This document shows, in pieces, positions 1 to 14,330 of a DNA stretch of 64,000 nt; within the stretch, counting starts at the first letter, position 1; each line of letters starts with the position of its first letter. The position numbers and the translations under genes were made by a program. The notes under the pieces were generated by a model. It had not been told where the DNA came from. It did not search any database and saw only the letters and a list, made by a program, of their open reading frames with translations. The DNA is from Lagopus muta (taxonomy: Eukaryota; Chordata; Aves; Galliformes; Phasianidae). The stretch covers positions 22,605,001 through 22,669,000 of the forward strand of contig NC_064437.1 in assembly GCF_023343835.1 (NCBI RefSeq), given 5' to 3'.

Positions 1-3000
1 GTGAATTGCTCACAGTATGTCGTAGTTATGAACAACCACTCTTCACCTTGTACTCTAGCAGCTGTATGTACTTAATGGATTCCCCATTTCCACCCTTGCT
101 GTTGTGTCCATGGCAAATTACCTTACCACCTGGGCACTGCCTAGCTTCTAGCCCCTGTTATGGTGTGCTTCGTTATTATCATAACTTTTCTGAACGTTGA
201 TCACACCATCCTGTTAGTTCAAAATTAATTTCTAAGCCCAATCCCCATCTGGTCCTGCCTGATGGTCCTGTATTTCTGTTGTCTGAATTTCCCTGCCACA
301 TCTAGAAAAACTGTAATTGCAAAAGTAAGTTTTGCAAAGATTGCAAAGAATGCTTCCTCAAAATGGAGGACATGTGATACTTTCAGTATGCACAGCAGGA
401 AGCAAGCTATTCCAGCCTCTCAGTTGAGGAAAAACAGGTGATCGTTTCTCAGTTTACCCTGTCAATTTGATAAACGTATTTAATAATTCTGCCATTTCTG
501 GAGCCACCAAATCTAATAGAAATAATGTATCTGTTGCAAATTGGCCCAAATTGCCTGAGGATGAGAACTGTTAAGTCTAGAGCTCGTCTTTGTGGCATTT
601 ATGAAATAATTTCCATTCTAGTTCACAGTGGCTAAGCACTATTTTTGTAATTTGTAGCAAAGATCTGCAGACTGTTTTACTGCATCCACGTGTGCCTTTC
701 ACATCCTAACTTTATACACTGTCACTGAGGCTAAGTAAGGCTTGAATTTTTAACAACTTTGCCCTCTGATGACCAGATTATCCCCAAAAGAAAGGTGAGA
801 ACAGCTGTATGGTCTCAGTGCCCACGATGCCCCACAGGGAAGGGGCAGGCAGTGTAACAGCCACAGCTGTCCCCGTGCTCCCTCTGTTGGAACAACTCTG
901 CCATGTCCTTTCTCCTTCAGAAAATGGACCCCAACAACCCTGTGTGGGTAACAGTGGTTTTGTTTGAGTCCAATTGCCCTGTGTGCAGTGTGAACCTCTG
1001 TGTGGCAGGCGCTTTCCTTCCTTTTATTTTGGTCTGGTGCTGGGCTTACCTGGTACATCCCATCAGAGGGTTTTTGTTGTGACAGCAGAAATACAGAGCA
1101 GTACACAAAAGACCTAAAATACTGCATTATTTAGTCTGGCGAATATTTTGCCAATGCACTCCAATGAGAGGAGCTGCTTTATTTCCAGGAAAGGCTGTGG
1201 GAGGAGGGCAGCAGGCCCAGGGATGAAGAGAGCCCCAAAGCCACCACATTATTTGATGGGCAGGAGCACGGTGCTGTGCTGCGTGCAGCCAAAGTCAAGC
1301 AGCCTCTTCTGCTGATTGAAAAGACCATGACAGCTCTGCTGGGCACTCCAGGTCCTAGCGTGCAGGCCCAACATGGCAGCCTGCATGGCTCTGCCCTAGG
1401 TGACAGCTCTCTTAAGACTCCATCTCTTGGTATTTCCTTGCTATGCAGTATTCCCATGTTTCCTGATGTTATTGCCATGCTCAGAGCTCAGGAAAAATCA
1501 TTAGTATTACAGAAACCTTCTGTCCCTGCTGAGAATTGACAGAGTACTCTTTCCTAGCACCTGGCCAGCCTGCACATTTTGCTTCTGATAATGCACCTCA
1601 TTTGTTTTTTGTTTCTGCTGCTTTCATGGCAGGACTGTGCAGACGTGGCAAAACACACAGATTGCTCCTGATGTTTGTACCTGGGGTCATTTTCTAGAAA
1701 CTGAGTGCGTGCAGGAACCTGCATAATCTCAGCTGCAAAAAACAGATGGGCTTTGAGCTGGGGTCCTTTTATGGCTACTGAAGAAACATGTGTCATTGCT
1801 TCATCTCTGTGATTGCTGTGCTGTGTTCATTTAGTGATGGTTATCTGAGCAGAGCTGAAAGCAAGGAGCCCTAACCCCATCCCTGGGGCAGAGCCAGGGC
1901 AGGCACTTCAAAGTAAAATACCAGGCTTGAGCCTGCAGCAAGCGGAGGAAAATCTTTTGCACACAGTTGAGCCTCTCTATAGTCTCTCAAGCTCCTGCAA
2001 AACACGCTTATTTTCAGGTAACTTCCTTATCTGAACCTCCCACTTATCATCAGTTTGGGGCAGTTAAGATTACGCCAGGTCTTGCTTTTGCTAATCATGA
2101 GCTGCTCACATTTTAGCATTGAAGCTGTAAAATGATACAAAACAGTGCAATCAAGGGAAATCTCATGTCTTTAAGACTGGCTGTCCCCAGGTTGTGCTCA
2201 GGAAGCTGTCGTTTGCATTAACCACCATCTTCTTAGGTAGGATAGGATACTCCCCCCTTTGCTACAACACTGCATGCTTCAGCAGGCCAGCCGGCGCACT
2301 GTAAGGCTGCATGTGCTAGATGTGAAATGGTCCTCTGGTATGTTTATCTTGACACAACCTGGCTCACACAGTCCTCTCTTCGATCAAGTTGCTGACAGAC
2401 ATGAGTCATACAAAACAAGTGGTCCTCCAGTGACCAAGGCTCGGAGCACAGTGTTTAATTGCAGCAGGATGCCACAGAGATAGCAGGAGCGAAGGGACAT
2501 GGTGTCATTTGATCTGATATTGAAAGAACAAGAAATAATGCTGTGGCCCTGCAAAGCTTTGTGTGGTCTAATTAGTCGGGGAAATGGCACTGCTAATTGG
2601 ACAAAGCTGGGTGTGGTGCTGTTACAGCTGTCTTGCTGGTATCCATGGAAAGGAATCTTTCCTGACCAAAATTAACAACCTCTCAGGCCTTCCCTAGCAT
2701 GCTTGGTTGAAATTTCCTTTCAGTGGGACTTGACACCATCTGCTCCATAGAAAGGGTGCACAGCAAATGTGGGAGCTATCATTGCTTTGTGTTGGACTAG
2801 ATGGGCCCTGGCTCCCTTACAGCCTTGGAGACTGTGACTCTGAACTCACTGCAGGGTTTGAGAAACTTCCCCAGCACAAACAAGTCATTGAGTTGTCTCC
2901 AGTGAGCCAGAAACTTGCAAAGTAATAAATGGCTCAAATCTCATTGATCCTTGTCTCAATCCAGCATAGCAACTTTGGGAATCATACCCTGGATTTCTCA

Positions 3001-6000
3001 TCAGGCTGCACTGGGAGCTGCAGGTCCTTGGTAAGAGGGCTTGGGGGAAAGCACCTGTCTTTGCCAGGGTCAGGTGCTACATCTGCTGCTGTATCTGAGC
3101 AATTGGCAGAGGTGCATGTTTCAGGGAGCAGCTACACAGAGACTGTGTTCTGTTCTTCTCGTCAAACAGAGATCGTGGAGAGTCATTTAGCTGAAGATGG
3201 GCAGAATCAAAATATGCAACGTTTACCAAAGCAGATGTTTTGAGGCATACCAGCAGTGGGCAGTCTACACCCGTTCTAGTGTCCTCCCAATTTCCAACCA
3301 GCAACTGCACCCAGAGAGGGAAAGTGTCCCCAGCTGCCACGGGAAAGCATGAGCTCTGCCTTGTTCTCCTGATCTCAGGTAGCAGCACGGTGGCCCATTG
3401 GTCACCAGCAGCAGAGTGGAGCCTGCTGGCCAGAGAGGAGCTGGCTCTGTTGGAAGGGAAAAGGTGAAAGAGCTTTGATTTATTTCCTGAGGCAGTTGAG
3501 ACCATTTCTTCCCACTAAGTCACAGTCCTGAGCCCTTGTATTTTTCATGTTTCATTACAAGTATTTGTAATTATATGAGTGGCTTTTGAGGCCAATTAAG
3601 CCTTCATTTGGAGGCTGCTCTGGATGCTGGAAGCTCTCCATTAGTCTGGGTTTCTGCCAGGGAAAAACACTACATTGTCTTTAACAACTGCACCAGCTCC
3701 TATCTGCTTAATGTTGATTTTCCTACTAAGTTCAGCTAATACTCTTCTAATTGTGTGAGCTGGGCCTGAAGCCAGGCTGGGTGAGTTTTGCAGGCTACTT
3801 CCTCGGCTGAATCACAGATGAGCAAATCTCTCACAAACAGTTCAGTGTGCACATGTTCAGCCCCATCTAAATAGTGGCTGTTTTCCCAAAAACTGACTCA
3901 GGCTGCATTGTGCCTCCCATGTTGACTTCCCAAGACAAGTCATGCACAGTCATGAGCAATGGATGCTGGAGAGCACACTCATTGGAGCACTAGAGGCCTG
4001 GCACTGCACACAGCTTACACCATGAGGTACCAGAAAGCATGCAGTGCAAATCAAAGGCCAGCTCACATCTCTGCTTACGGATGAGACGCAGGCCAGGAAT
4101 TGCTCTGTGGGCCATTGGAAGCAGGTGATACAGCAAAAACTGCCCAGGACGGGCAATTCCTTCCAGAGAAAGATTGCTAACAGATTCAGTGTGGGATGCC
4201 CCCTGCAAAGTGCGGGTGACAAGAGCCTGAAAGCCAAATGGGATTTTGTCTTTTAGGACCAAAGGTAAAGGCAACATCAAAACAAAATCTGTGTCACACT
4301 GTACCAGCAGAGGGAACTTTGGTCATCAGCTGGTAGTCTTGCTGAGAAATAAGAGCCATTATCAGCAGATGACTGACAGCCATTGCTAAAGGAAACCAAG
4401 GTGTACGCATTTAGTGTACGCATTCTGTGTGCACCTCTCAAGCCTTTCCTCTCAGATTCTGGCTCAAAACCACATTTGATTAACCTTAATGAAATTTAAG
4501 CAAATGCGTAGATCCATTGCTGAGTAGAGATGAAGGTAAGCACACCCAATGTCCCTTCTGCTTAAAGTGTTTGATACACAGAAAGAAAAATTTTAACAGA
4601 AAACTAGACGTCGAAACAAGTCATTATTGTAGATGGTTTCCTGGTAGCATGAAGAAACAAGAGAGAGCTAGGGCTCTTTCAGAGCCAAACTGGAAACACT
4701 AATTGACTTTTACTCCCTGAGAAAGAAGATGTAGCCATGACAAATAGCTTTGTGGTTTGAATCATTAGAGACTGAAGAGAGAGCTGCTAGTTAATGGGAC
4801 TCTACTGGGCAGAAATGGCTGTATTAGGATTGCTGTGAACAATTTGCAAGATGTGTTTGGAGAGCACGGAAGAAATCAACAGGTCCCCAGCTGATACCGT
4901 GTGGCCAGGCAGAAAGCAAAGAGATAAAGCAATGAGACTGGGAAGGATCAGAGAGGAACTGGCAGCACCTGATGGCTGTCCTCCTCTCTGGGGCAGGCAG
5001 CACTGTACAGTTGCACCAGGCAGCCTCACCTGCCCACAGACCAGGAGCTGTGTTTAAACTCGGGCCATGGTCCTCACTCTTCTCCTGTGCTCCCTTGTAC
5101 TTAGGTCTGTCTCTAAGCCCATCTCTTGCTATTTCTGACAGTCCTTTCTGGATGTCCTCTGTCCTAAAGCTGCAGATAGACTGTCAGTAGCTCCCTGGGC
5201 TGCCTGCCCTGGGATGGTGCCTATTAGTTGAGAGCACAACCTGGTCATCCTCATCTCCAGTCCTGCTCCCACACTCCCTGACACAGCATGTTGTGCAGCC
5301 GATTTCTCCAAAGAAGATGACTCTCAAAGAGGAAGGATATGTTCTTCTGTCTCATGGCCCCTCTTCTGGAGGAGAGCTGCCTTCCAGCTATAGCAGCTGA
5401 ATGTGTTTATTTGCTGAAAAAACAAAGTATGGGTCTGATGCTCCTTATTTAACATCGTAAGCATCAGAATTTATTCTAGCTGCTGGAAGAAGTGAGCTCA
5501 GAAATAATTCAAGGGTCAGTTTTCTAACATTAGACTGGAATTGTCTTTATTTACTTTTACAAACCTGGCCAAGGCTCAAGGCATTCTAATGTTATGTATT
5601 CTTCAGTAAACACAATTAACTGGAAACTTAGAAACACTGATTTCATTCTTTCCCTTGGGATTGGTCACTATGAGCTGTTTTCTCCAGCCAGAGAATCGGA
5701 CTCTTTTTCCCCATGGGTGCAGCATGCCTGGAAGTATATGCAGCTCTAAAAATAATAATAACAGTAATAAAAAGTGGGGTGGGGGAAAAAGAGATAGGAA
5801 GTAGTAGAGCCCGTGTCCTCTTCATGAATGGAATATCATATCTAGAGTTTCCCCAACGTGTCTGGGCCAGCATGGCTTACAGAAAGAGGCTTTGGCACTG
5901 CAGAACTTTACAGAGCAATTGGGGAGTGACCTGGCTTTTGGTAGATTTGATGATGCAGGTAACAAGCTGCCTTACTGCAGTGGCAAAGCAGCAACAAAGC

Positions 6001-9000
6001 TTGGTACAAATGGAACAGCCTGGATTGCAGAGGGCAGCTGCACCTTCCGAGCTGAAGACAGTTTGCCCAGAGCCAGTGAGTTCCTGCTATCCAACAGCAG
6101 CCAAGTGTTTGTCTCCACAGCAGCCAGGCAGGATCGTTAGGAGCAGGAGATCCTGTGCATACAATGTTTAACCAAAACCTAGATGTGAGTGCTAAAGCCG
6201 GACTTTAGACTTCTATTTTATCATCTCCTGATAACTCTTAGCTGAGGAAATGCAGAGAGCTTCGTCACCCAGAGCCTCAGCAAGGTGGAAAGAAATGAAG
6301 TGTGCATGTAATAGGAGTTTTTCTACCTGGTTGTTACAAGCTCCAGTTGATACTCCATGAGCTTACAGCTAGAAAATCTTGTCTACTGTCTAATCCTTCC
6401 TTGTTCAGGACAAACATTTCTTGTCCTAGCCAGCATGAACATGGTGAACAGCTTATCGTCTTCATCTTTGCAACTGCAGCCTTTTATGGATGTGACATTT
6501 AGGTACTTGGTGTATCATTAACCTGTGTGCCTTTGGTTTGCTCACATCTAGATGGAACAAATTCTCATCCTTCCATCTTTCCTTGTAGATCTGTGATCTG
6601 GAGTCTCTCCAGTTAGTCTGCAGCCTTCTTGAAGAGCAGTACCCATCTTGCGACTTCCTGCTGAGTGTGTGAGTAAGGCAGAACATATTGATTATCCCAC
6701 ACAAAAATACACATGAGATTTGTGACAGAAATACTAAGGTTGAAGTGAAGTCTGAATGGAAATGTGTGTGTAAACACTGAGAGGAAGAAGCAAATGAATT
6801 TTGAAAAAATGGCCAGTAGTGATAACAAGGAGCTCCCCTCCCAAGCCCCAGTTCCTGGGATGCCACTCCTGATAAAACTGGAGGATGTGTTTATGGCAGG
6901 CCCAAAAGGTCTGTGTCCTGCCTGATAAGATCACAGCTCATCAGCAGAAGATCCTACAATCTGCTGGAGAGGATGCCATTGCTTTTCCTGACAGGCTACT
7001 GAAAAAAGAGACAAATCCTAAGGAAAAAAAAAAAAAAAGCAGATGGAGGGCTGCAGCCTGGAAGCAGGTTGGTGTGTTTCTGAGGCAAAGAACCACTCCT
7101 TAACAACCAATGATTTCTGCTTTGCATGTGGCTGATCTCATCCAGGCCCCTTGGACTCTCACAACGTGGTGCTTGTGAGCTTGCAAGGGTCTGGGTGAAA
7201 GAAATCTGTAAGAGAGGGATTGTATGTGTGTATAAAAGCAGCTTCTTGTTGAGGGCTTAAAAAAAAAAACAACAAACAACTATAAAGCCCCACTGTCATC
7301 TTCTCCTCCCAGAACACTCACTGAAATATATTGTGCAAATATTTCCACACCTAGTGAGAAGTGTCTGGTGTTATTAGCAAACATCTGGTATTAACCAGCA
7401 TGAAGAAACCCCCACTAACATGAATAATACTTCAGATAGAAAAGGAGAGTAAGGGCTCAGAGCAGTTTAGGAATGTTTCCAAATAACTAAGAATTTTTGA
7501 CTGCAGTTGATTTGTAGGATGGCAATGGGGCTATCTACAGCACCTAGAGGTCCTCCACCCTGCATCTACTGCCCTTCTGGCTACAAATAACACGGGCTAA
7601 ACACTTCAGATCTGAGAAGTATGCCATGTTATCTGTAGCCAGAAGGATGTTACTAGAGCTTCAAGATAAATAGCCTTGGGTTTTGCAGCTCCAAAACCTT
7701 TTCCATTCCATTTCTCTAGCAACACTGTGCCACCAAGGTCCTTGCTGTTCTCCTTTCTGTACCTTCAGGTCTTTTTTTCCTTTGCTCTCTTCTGCTCCTC
7801 CCATGCAGTCCATTCCCTTTTTCTTGTTGCTCTTGCAAACCTTTCACACTGCTGCATCCCAGCTGCCTCTGTTTTTCTCCCCAGTTGCCACTACTCACAG
7901 CTACCTGCTGTCCTGTGGGATGCTCCCCATTGTCACAGCTTGATGAGGCTTTGGCTCTATTGTCCTACTGTGCTTCTCAGTGCATGGACTGACAGCTTTT
8001 TTCCCCGTTTGAGACTGCAGCATTTGCTGTAGGGCTCTGCTGATCTCAGGCTACAAGTAGTTTACCTTTCCCCTCCCGTGAACAACTCCAGACCTTTACA
8101 AAAGGGAAACTGAAGAAAAAAAATTGTTCCCCTCTTAGAGCTGTTCCCATTCCCCTTACTTGTGTGACTCATACAGAACAAGGACAAACTGATTTTAGAG
8201 CTAAGGTCTTTAAAATTAGAGCTCACTTGGGTATCTGCTGCTGACAGAACCCAACCTGCCTCTCCTACTGGACTGGTCATTTTTGGACCAGGTGTGCATG
8301 GATTAGAGAGTTTAAAGAACAGTCAAATGGCAAGGCAGCACTCAGCCTATATTATCCAAGAGCCATGTATAAAGGCAATCCTCAGCTGGATACAGGAAAA
8401 ATGGAAATAAAACAGGAGCAAAACCCTCTCCAGTCAACACCAGTGGAATAAAACAGCTAAGTTTAGTGCTGTCATATTGATGTACCCTGTCTATGAACGT
8501 ACATGATGTGGGTGTCATCTGTCAGCAGTGCCTGCACCAAGTCCTTTTGACAGAACAACCCTGGGGATGTGTCACTGACCAGAAGATACCAAAATGGAAT
8601 GTGGTGACCCTAGGGCAGTGAGTTCTTGAGCAAAAGCAGGCTGAGATTTCCTGGGAGATACCTTGCCTGTGCCATGCTTACAAGGGACATGTCCCTGTTT
8701 GAGCAGGGGATGCCCGTGGTTGCAGTCCTTTCTCCATGACTTTTTTTTTAACTTTTGTTTGGTAAGTGTGTAGTTGCCTCTGCCTCCTGGTTAGGTTCAT
8801 ATCTAGTTGGTCAGAGGCAGCTTCAAGATTTGTTCATTAACGTTCAAGGAGAAAAATCCCGTTGGAAGACGTGTTTGCTTGATACAGAAAGCGTCAGCAG
8901 ACAGAACAGCACTGGAGAGCAGTGAAAGCATGCCTGGGATGCTGCCTGGAGATGACAGCTGTGCTGAGTCTCTGAGCATTACAAGGGTGTGAGCACAGCA

Positions 9001-11477
9001 TTGAGCAGAGAACCGGGCTTGGGGGGCTTGTTTTGATTTCTGCTTTGGCCTTCCAACCCAATACACTTAACGCACATCAGGGAACAGACAAGCAGACACT
9101 TTGTTCTCATATCTTGCAAAGTCAATCAGTTGCATAATAGGAATCACAGAGGCAGTGGGAACGTGATGAAGTGCAGGGGAGGGAAACATCAAATGCTTTA
9201 TTGTGGCTATGGGTGGGTGAACCCTCTCACTACCCAAGTTATTTTTCCCAAACTGCCTGTGAGCCTGTTTTGCATCAGCTGCCTGTCACTCTGGATGCAG
9301 CTCACACTGTAAAGTAACTTCCCTGGAGCCCACACCTATTAGAATAGGAGAGATAAGCACCCCCAAAAGCATCCAGAATTATTTAGAGAGTTTAAATTGG
9401 CCACTTTCCTTTCCATTAGCCTCACAGAGGGTCAGGGATTGCTTAGTGCCTGTGCAGCACAGTGTGCTGAGCAGTACCAGCGTGGGTACAAGATCAGTGG
9501 GAGCAGCACCAGATTCAGGTATTGCCCTGGTCTCTTGATTCAAAGGGATGACCTCCGAAGGGAAAGTGACCTTTTTGCTAAGCTTGGAGCTCCTGCAGCT
9601 TGGAAGAGGTCTGTAGGCCACTGGTGTGGTGTGATGCAAGTCTGTTCCTGTGCCCCTCATCTGAAGCTGGGCTGCACCAGGTGTCTGGCTAATTTGGTAG
9701 CCTGAGCTCTTGGCTGTTTCCTCTCCTGAAGTTCTGCTTTTCATTTATCAAAAAGTGCTTAAAAATATAGCATATTCATAGAGCTTATTTAAAGCTTGAT
9801 CTGCTAATGAGTCCACAGCAGAGGCGACTAGCCCTCCACACTAGTCAGAAATTACAACTGAGGGTCAGCCTGGAGAGGCTGTGGGTGCTGTTGGCAGTGT
9901 CTGGCTCTGACAAGAAAGAAAAGCCTCTTTGTAGGTCGTTGTTGACTTAGAAAATGGCAGATTATTAGCCTGTTCTTTCCCAGTGCAAGGTCTGATGTGA
10001 TGCCTTACCAGATGTGCCTGCTGGCAGCTTTGGGAGAAGGGGGCTAAAGAAAGCAGGTTTGCAAGGTGGAGAGTACTGAGGTGTGTTAAAATGAGGAAGG
10101 CTAGAAATAAATCACTCCCATACGATGCCTTCCACTGTCTCAGGCAATTTTCTTCTTTCGCTAACAAACTGCAAGAGCATTTGCTGTTGACAAGCACAGC
10201 CAAGAGCTGTGGGAGAATATAATGGCTGTGAGGGGCTTCTGGGCTTTCTTGCTCTACTTTGCAAACTTCTCTCTCATCCTGCGATATTAGCACTATTTTT
10301 AGCTTATCTTAGTCAGAGAGAACATAAGCGATTCTCCATTATGGATCTCAAGCTCAGAGTAATAGAGACAGTTAGGAATGTGCTAAGAAGAAGGCTGGTG
10401 CTGGAGGCCCATGCACAACACAGATCCTCCAGTGGTCCCACGTGCTGCCCCAAAACCCTGGGGTGCTGCCTTTAGTTCTAATCAGCCTCCCTTGCAGAGC
10501 AGCAAGGCTGCTCAGCACGTGCACAGGCTCCCTCCAGGGACAGCCACATCTCCCAGGGGATGCCTGGCTGTCACTGTTCCCAAGGAGTGGATTGACCAGA
10601 TGCCATGGGATGCATCCTCCTCCTTCCCACGGCTCATCTCTGGGGGTTCTCCTCACATAACCTCCTGCCCCCTCTGTATGTCACTGACCACTTTTCTCCC
10701 TCCTGCTCTCCTCCTTTCCAGCTCTCATGACCCCAGTCTTTCCCCTTTCTGTCTGGCAAAGCTCCACCCTATTCCTCAGTTTGACTTTCCCTCCTTAGAC
10801 ACTCCAACATATTTGATGCTCACACAGCTGGCTTTATTGCTGGAAATTTGGTAGGACACATCTCACAGGGCAGATGTGAATGCAGAGCGTGGCATGACTG
10901 GGGTGTGAGACCTTTTCAGTGACAGAGGTGCTCTCTGTAACAAACCTGGGTCTGTATCTGACAATCCTTTCCACCTGGGACTAGTCCTTGGAATTGGACA
11001 GCAATCTCATGTGAGAGCTTTGTGGGTGGCCGGGCTGACTGGAACTGCAGTATTGTTTCTGCAAAAAAAATGAGAAACATAATTTCTCAGTGCTACCCTC
11101 ACTAGAGACTCGCCGTTTCCAAACGATGCACAAATAAACACTTGGCATTTAAGGCATATCAGGCACTCTGTAGATGATAGCAATTTATACCATGATAACA
11201 CTGAACACTACAGCTCCCTACGGAGCCATGCTCGTCTCTACAGCGATCAGAAACAGTGCCTTGGATCTGAACATTCCTGATCTGAGAATGTGTAGATACA
11301 AAATGTACCTTCTCATGCCTATCTCAGAGAATAATCAAGGCAACATCTCCTTCGGCTCTTGCACTGCATCCTTGGGACCACAGGTCTTCTATGGTTGCCA
11401 GTTTAAGGACTCCTGCTATGTGTCTGTCACATTCCTGTTTTGTACTCCAGAGATGCTGATCCTTGACAGACGCAGCA
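1..11477. other. Gene-free stretch upstream of RGS4
   Basis: I find no exon chain, RNA gene or conserved protein here. Open frames are short, overlap on both strands and resemble nothing I know. An A-run lies at 7024-7038 and another A-rich run near 7259-7270. Around 2793-2842 there is a weak echo of a CR1 3' end ('ttggactagatgggcc'), too decayed to call firmly. An unannotated noncoding RNA or distal RGS4 enhancer cannot be excluded from sequence alone. Confidence 0.6.
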
Positions 11478-11607
11478 TGACTGGCCAGGCTGGATATGGC
11501 TCTGGGCAGCCTGGTCTAGTGGCTGGCAACTTTGCCCATGGCAGGGGGGTTGAAACTAGATGATCTTTGAGGTCCTTTTCAACCCAGGCCATTCTGTGAT
11601 TCTGTGA
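11478..11607 (+). repeat. CR1 LINE, truncated 3' tail
   Basis: The stretch shows the CR1 3' signature: a 'gggcagcctggtct' block, then 'gatgatctttgaggtcc', then the terminal short tandem 'attctgtgattctgtga'. Only the 3' untranslated end is present, the usual result of incomplete reverse transcription of this avian non-LTR element. Confidence 0.85.
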
Positions 11608-13525
11608 CCAGTTGCAGTGATCGTTATTTTGTCTGCACTGCACTTTGCTTTACAGGAAGAGCTTGTGGCATTCCCAGAAGACCTCCTTCCCTGGGCTGCC
11701 TCCAGTTTCCAGCAGCTTGAGCATCCCCCTGTGACATGGCAGTGTGACATCCTGCAGCAGGCCCTGTGGTTGGCACAGCATCACCAGGCTGTGCCATGGA
11801 CTGCTCTTGGCCACACGTGCCAAGAGTGGAAACTGTGCTTCTGCCTGGCATCTCTTCATTTATTTATATTACATTTTAATCGCTTCATTTAGAGGCCTTC
11901 CCCTGTGGAAGTTTCCAAGTTATCCTACTTTAGAAGAGCCAGTTATTGGTGCTAGGGGCTTGATACAAACCAGGTTCAAAGCCCCTCTTTTTCTTCCTGC
12001 ATTGACTTATGCCTCTGTAGAGCAACAAAGCACAAAGATGCTGTAGGATGGCAGGCTGCAGAGCCACACAGATGAGCCTGACTGCAGCCACCAGCATCCA
12101 GCCTGCATCCCAGGCAAGCATGACTTCAGAGGAGACAGGAAAAATTCAGCCGTAGCCATTCTGCTGAGGAGATCAGAAGGATGAGATACAACAATATGGA
12201 GCATTTATTTCTTTTTTCCTTTTCTTTCCTGAAAAAGCAGACGTTTCTAAATGAGAAAGCTTTAACTGCTGTTGCTCTCAGCATGGTGCTGTGAGCATCA
12301 GCTGCCTGGCACAGCTGAGCACCGTGTGCCATGAATTCTGCTCACAGCTTTTCTCCATATTTTTTCTGTGGCACAGTGGAGCTCAGATCTGCTGTAAAGT
12401 GCAGCTGTAACAAGCATTTTAAACAAGAGGTGCTGGAAAACAGCTCATCAAGCAGTGGCTGTTTTCTAGTAGTCATTGCATGTCTGTGACAAACCATGTG
12501 CCCTTCTGTGCCACCAGCCTCAGTGCTGCATTTCCACATTTTTGCTACACTGAACGTTTACCATTTGCAGTTTCATCCTGTCTGATTCGCCTCCAAGACA
12601 CAGGTTGAGGAACTTCAGGCTGGGATCAGCTTTTGTTCATGCCCTCTCCTTTGACTGCTTGCTCTTTGTGATTCTTCAGCCAGCAGCCTATTGCCCCACT
12701 GACAGCTGACACCTTTTAGAGCTGCTCTCCTGGCATCACAGAATGCTTTTGAATAGATGCTCCTCTGGTTCAGGTGCTATCCTTGCTTCTGTGTTCCCTT
12801 AGACTGCAAACACTCTGCATCCCCACCCACAGACTTGCCAGGCATCACCTTTTAGATAGCCAGTGTACCCCTGAGGCAGGCACTGACAGATGCTTGCTGC
12901 TTTCAAACAGCGCTGTTTGAAAGCACGCTTAGAGAATTAAACATCCAACCTGTGACTGGAGCAGTGAGCAACAAGCTGTGGCTGCGCAGCTGTGACCTCA
13001 CTACAAAGTATCCCCGGGGCTTTGCACTCCTGAACAAAGCTGTGTCCTCATTCCCTGGCGTGGGCCTCCAAGGTATGGCAGCTCTAATCCTGCTCTGCTG
13101 CTGCTGGAAAGATAACAGGAGAGGAAGGAAGGGAGGAAGGAAGATCAAGGCTGCAGATCTCGCCAGATATGCAGCCATAAAAGATGTTGGCTGTAACTTC
13201 ACATCCTCCAGTGATCACTTCAGCAGAAGATAGCTCAGCCATGTTAAAAAGTCAAGCTTTTCAAAGCTGTAGACAAGAAGTCCCTGCACAGCTGGGTTGC
13301 CAAGGCGCAGGAAGAGCAGGGAGTGTTTCAGCTGTATGTAAAGGAGCTGGTGCTCACAGTTCCTGATGCAGCCATGCTCTCCCTTCTCACTTTCTGCCTC
13401 CTCTGCATCCTCGGTTACGTTCACATGAAGCAGTCAGCCCATGAGTGCGAGGTGCCCAAGGGAGCTGGGCACAGACCAGTGTCCTTTACTGGACATCAGC
13501 TTGGACAGGTGGTGGTGCCCAGTCC
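11608..13525. other. Gene-free stretch
   Basis: No gene or RNA recognised. Open frames here are short and lie on both strands in several frames, with no splice-linked continuation. A GGAA-rich purine run lies near 13120-13142. Confidence 0.55.
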
Positions 13526-13661
13526 CTGCAGGCATCCAAGGTCAGGCTAGATGGGCTCTGAACACCTGATGGAGCTGTAGGTGCCCCTGTTCAGTGCAGA
13601 AATTGGACCAGATGGCCTTTAAAGGTCCCCTCCAAACCCAACAATCCTATGCTGCTATGAT
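13526..13661 (+). repeat. CR1 LINE, truncated 3' tail
   Basis: Two CR1 3'-end motifs are visible: 'aggctagatgggctctgaa' followed by 'gatggcctttaaaggtccc' and a decayed terminal repeat ('aatcctatgctgctatga'). The tail is more diverged than the one at 11478. Confidence 0.75.
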
Positions 13662-13844
13662 GGGGGCAATCAGAGCTGTCCCACCTTTGCGTCTCACTGC
13701 TGCTGCCTTGGTAGGGCGTTTCCCAGCAAGCAGAGGAGCTATGTAGTCACCAAGCTATTAACCTTTTGATCAGTGCAGGAACACTGGTAGCACAGATGAT
13801 AGCAGACCCGTCTGAAAAGGAGGTGATGTAATTGATACCAGCTG

Positions 13845-14330
13845 ACATGATTTAATGGAAAAAACCAGACCTTTTCTAATGAACCTAATAGTGCTTTTTT
13901 TTCTGAGACAGATGTGGTGATAAAACAGATTTATAAATGAGTCTGACTTGCTATCAATATTTGGGTTAAAATACCATGAAATCCATATTAAATGGACTCA
14001 AACTGGCTGAGACATTTCAAAGTGTTTTTAGTATTTGGAAAGCATCAGTGAAGAGGCATATGGTAGCTTGGTTTGTGGTCCAGTGTTATTCAAAACTTTC
14101 TGAGTGATCAAGAGGAAATGTTTAATGGGCTGTTAATCACAATGGATGATGAGATGGAGATCTGGGAACTGGAAGGCAAATTACTCAAACTGCAGCTTTT
14201 TCTGCTGTTTGATGCCCAGAAACAAGAGCAATGGTCAGACAAAAAACTCTTTGTTTCATTGGCAAACCCAAACCAGGAGAAAAAAAGTCTGTTTGGGCAG
14301 AACAAAATTCTTCATTTGCTACAAGTTTAA
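13845..14330 (+). repeat. Decayed CR1-type reverse transcriptase fragment
   Basis: Translated pieces follow the order of the CR1 ORF2 reverse transcriptase. A stretch near 13850-13900 reads HDLMEKTRPFLMNLI, against a typical HGFMKGRSCLTNLIS. Near 14070-14100 another reads GPVLFKTF, against GPVLFNIF. Both are interrupted by stops and the block between them is shortened, so this is an old non-coding LINE remnant. The match is by memory of CR1 proteins. Confidence 0.5.

Noticed and set aside
5892-6140. Protein-like 82-codon frame with three N-glycosylation-type motifs
   Set aside because: No ATG at its start, overlapped by a longer frame on the same strand, and no homologue I can name.
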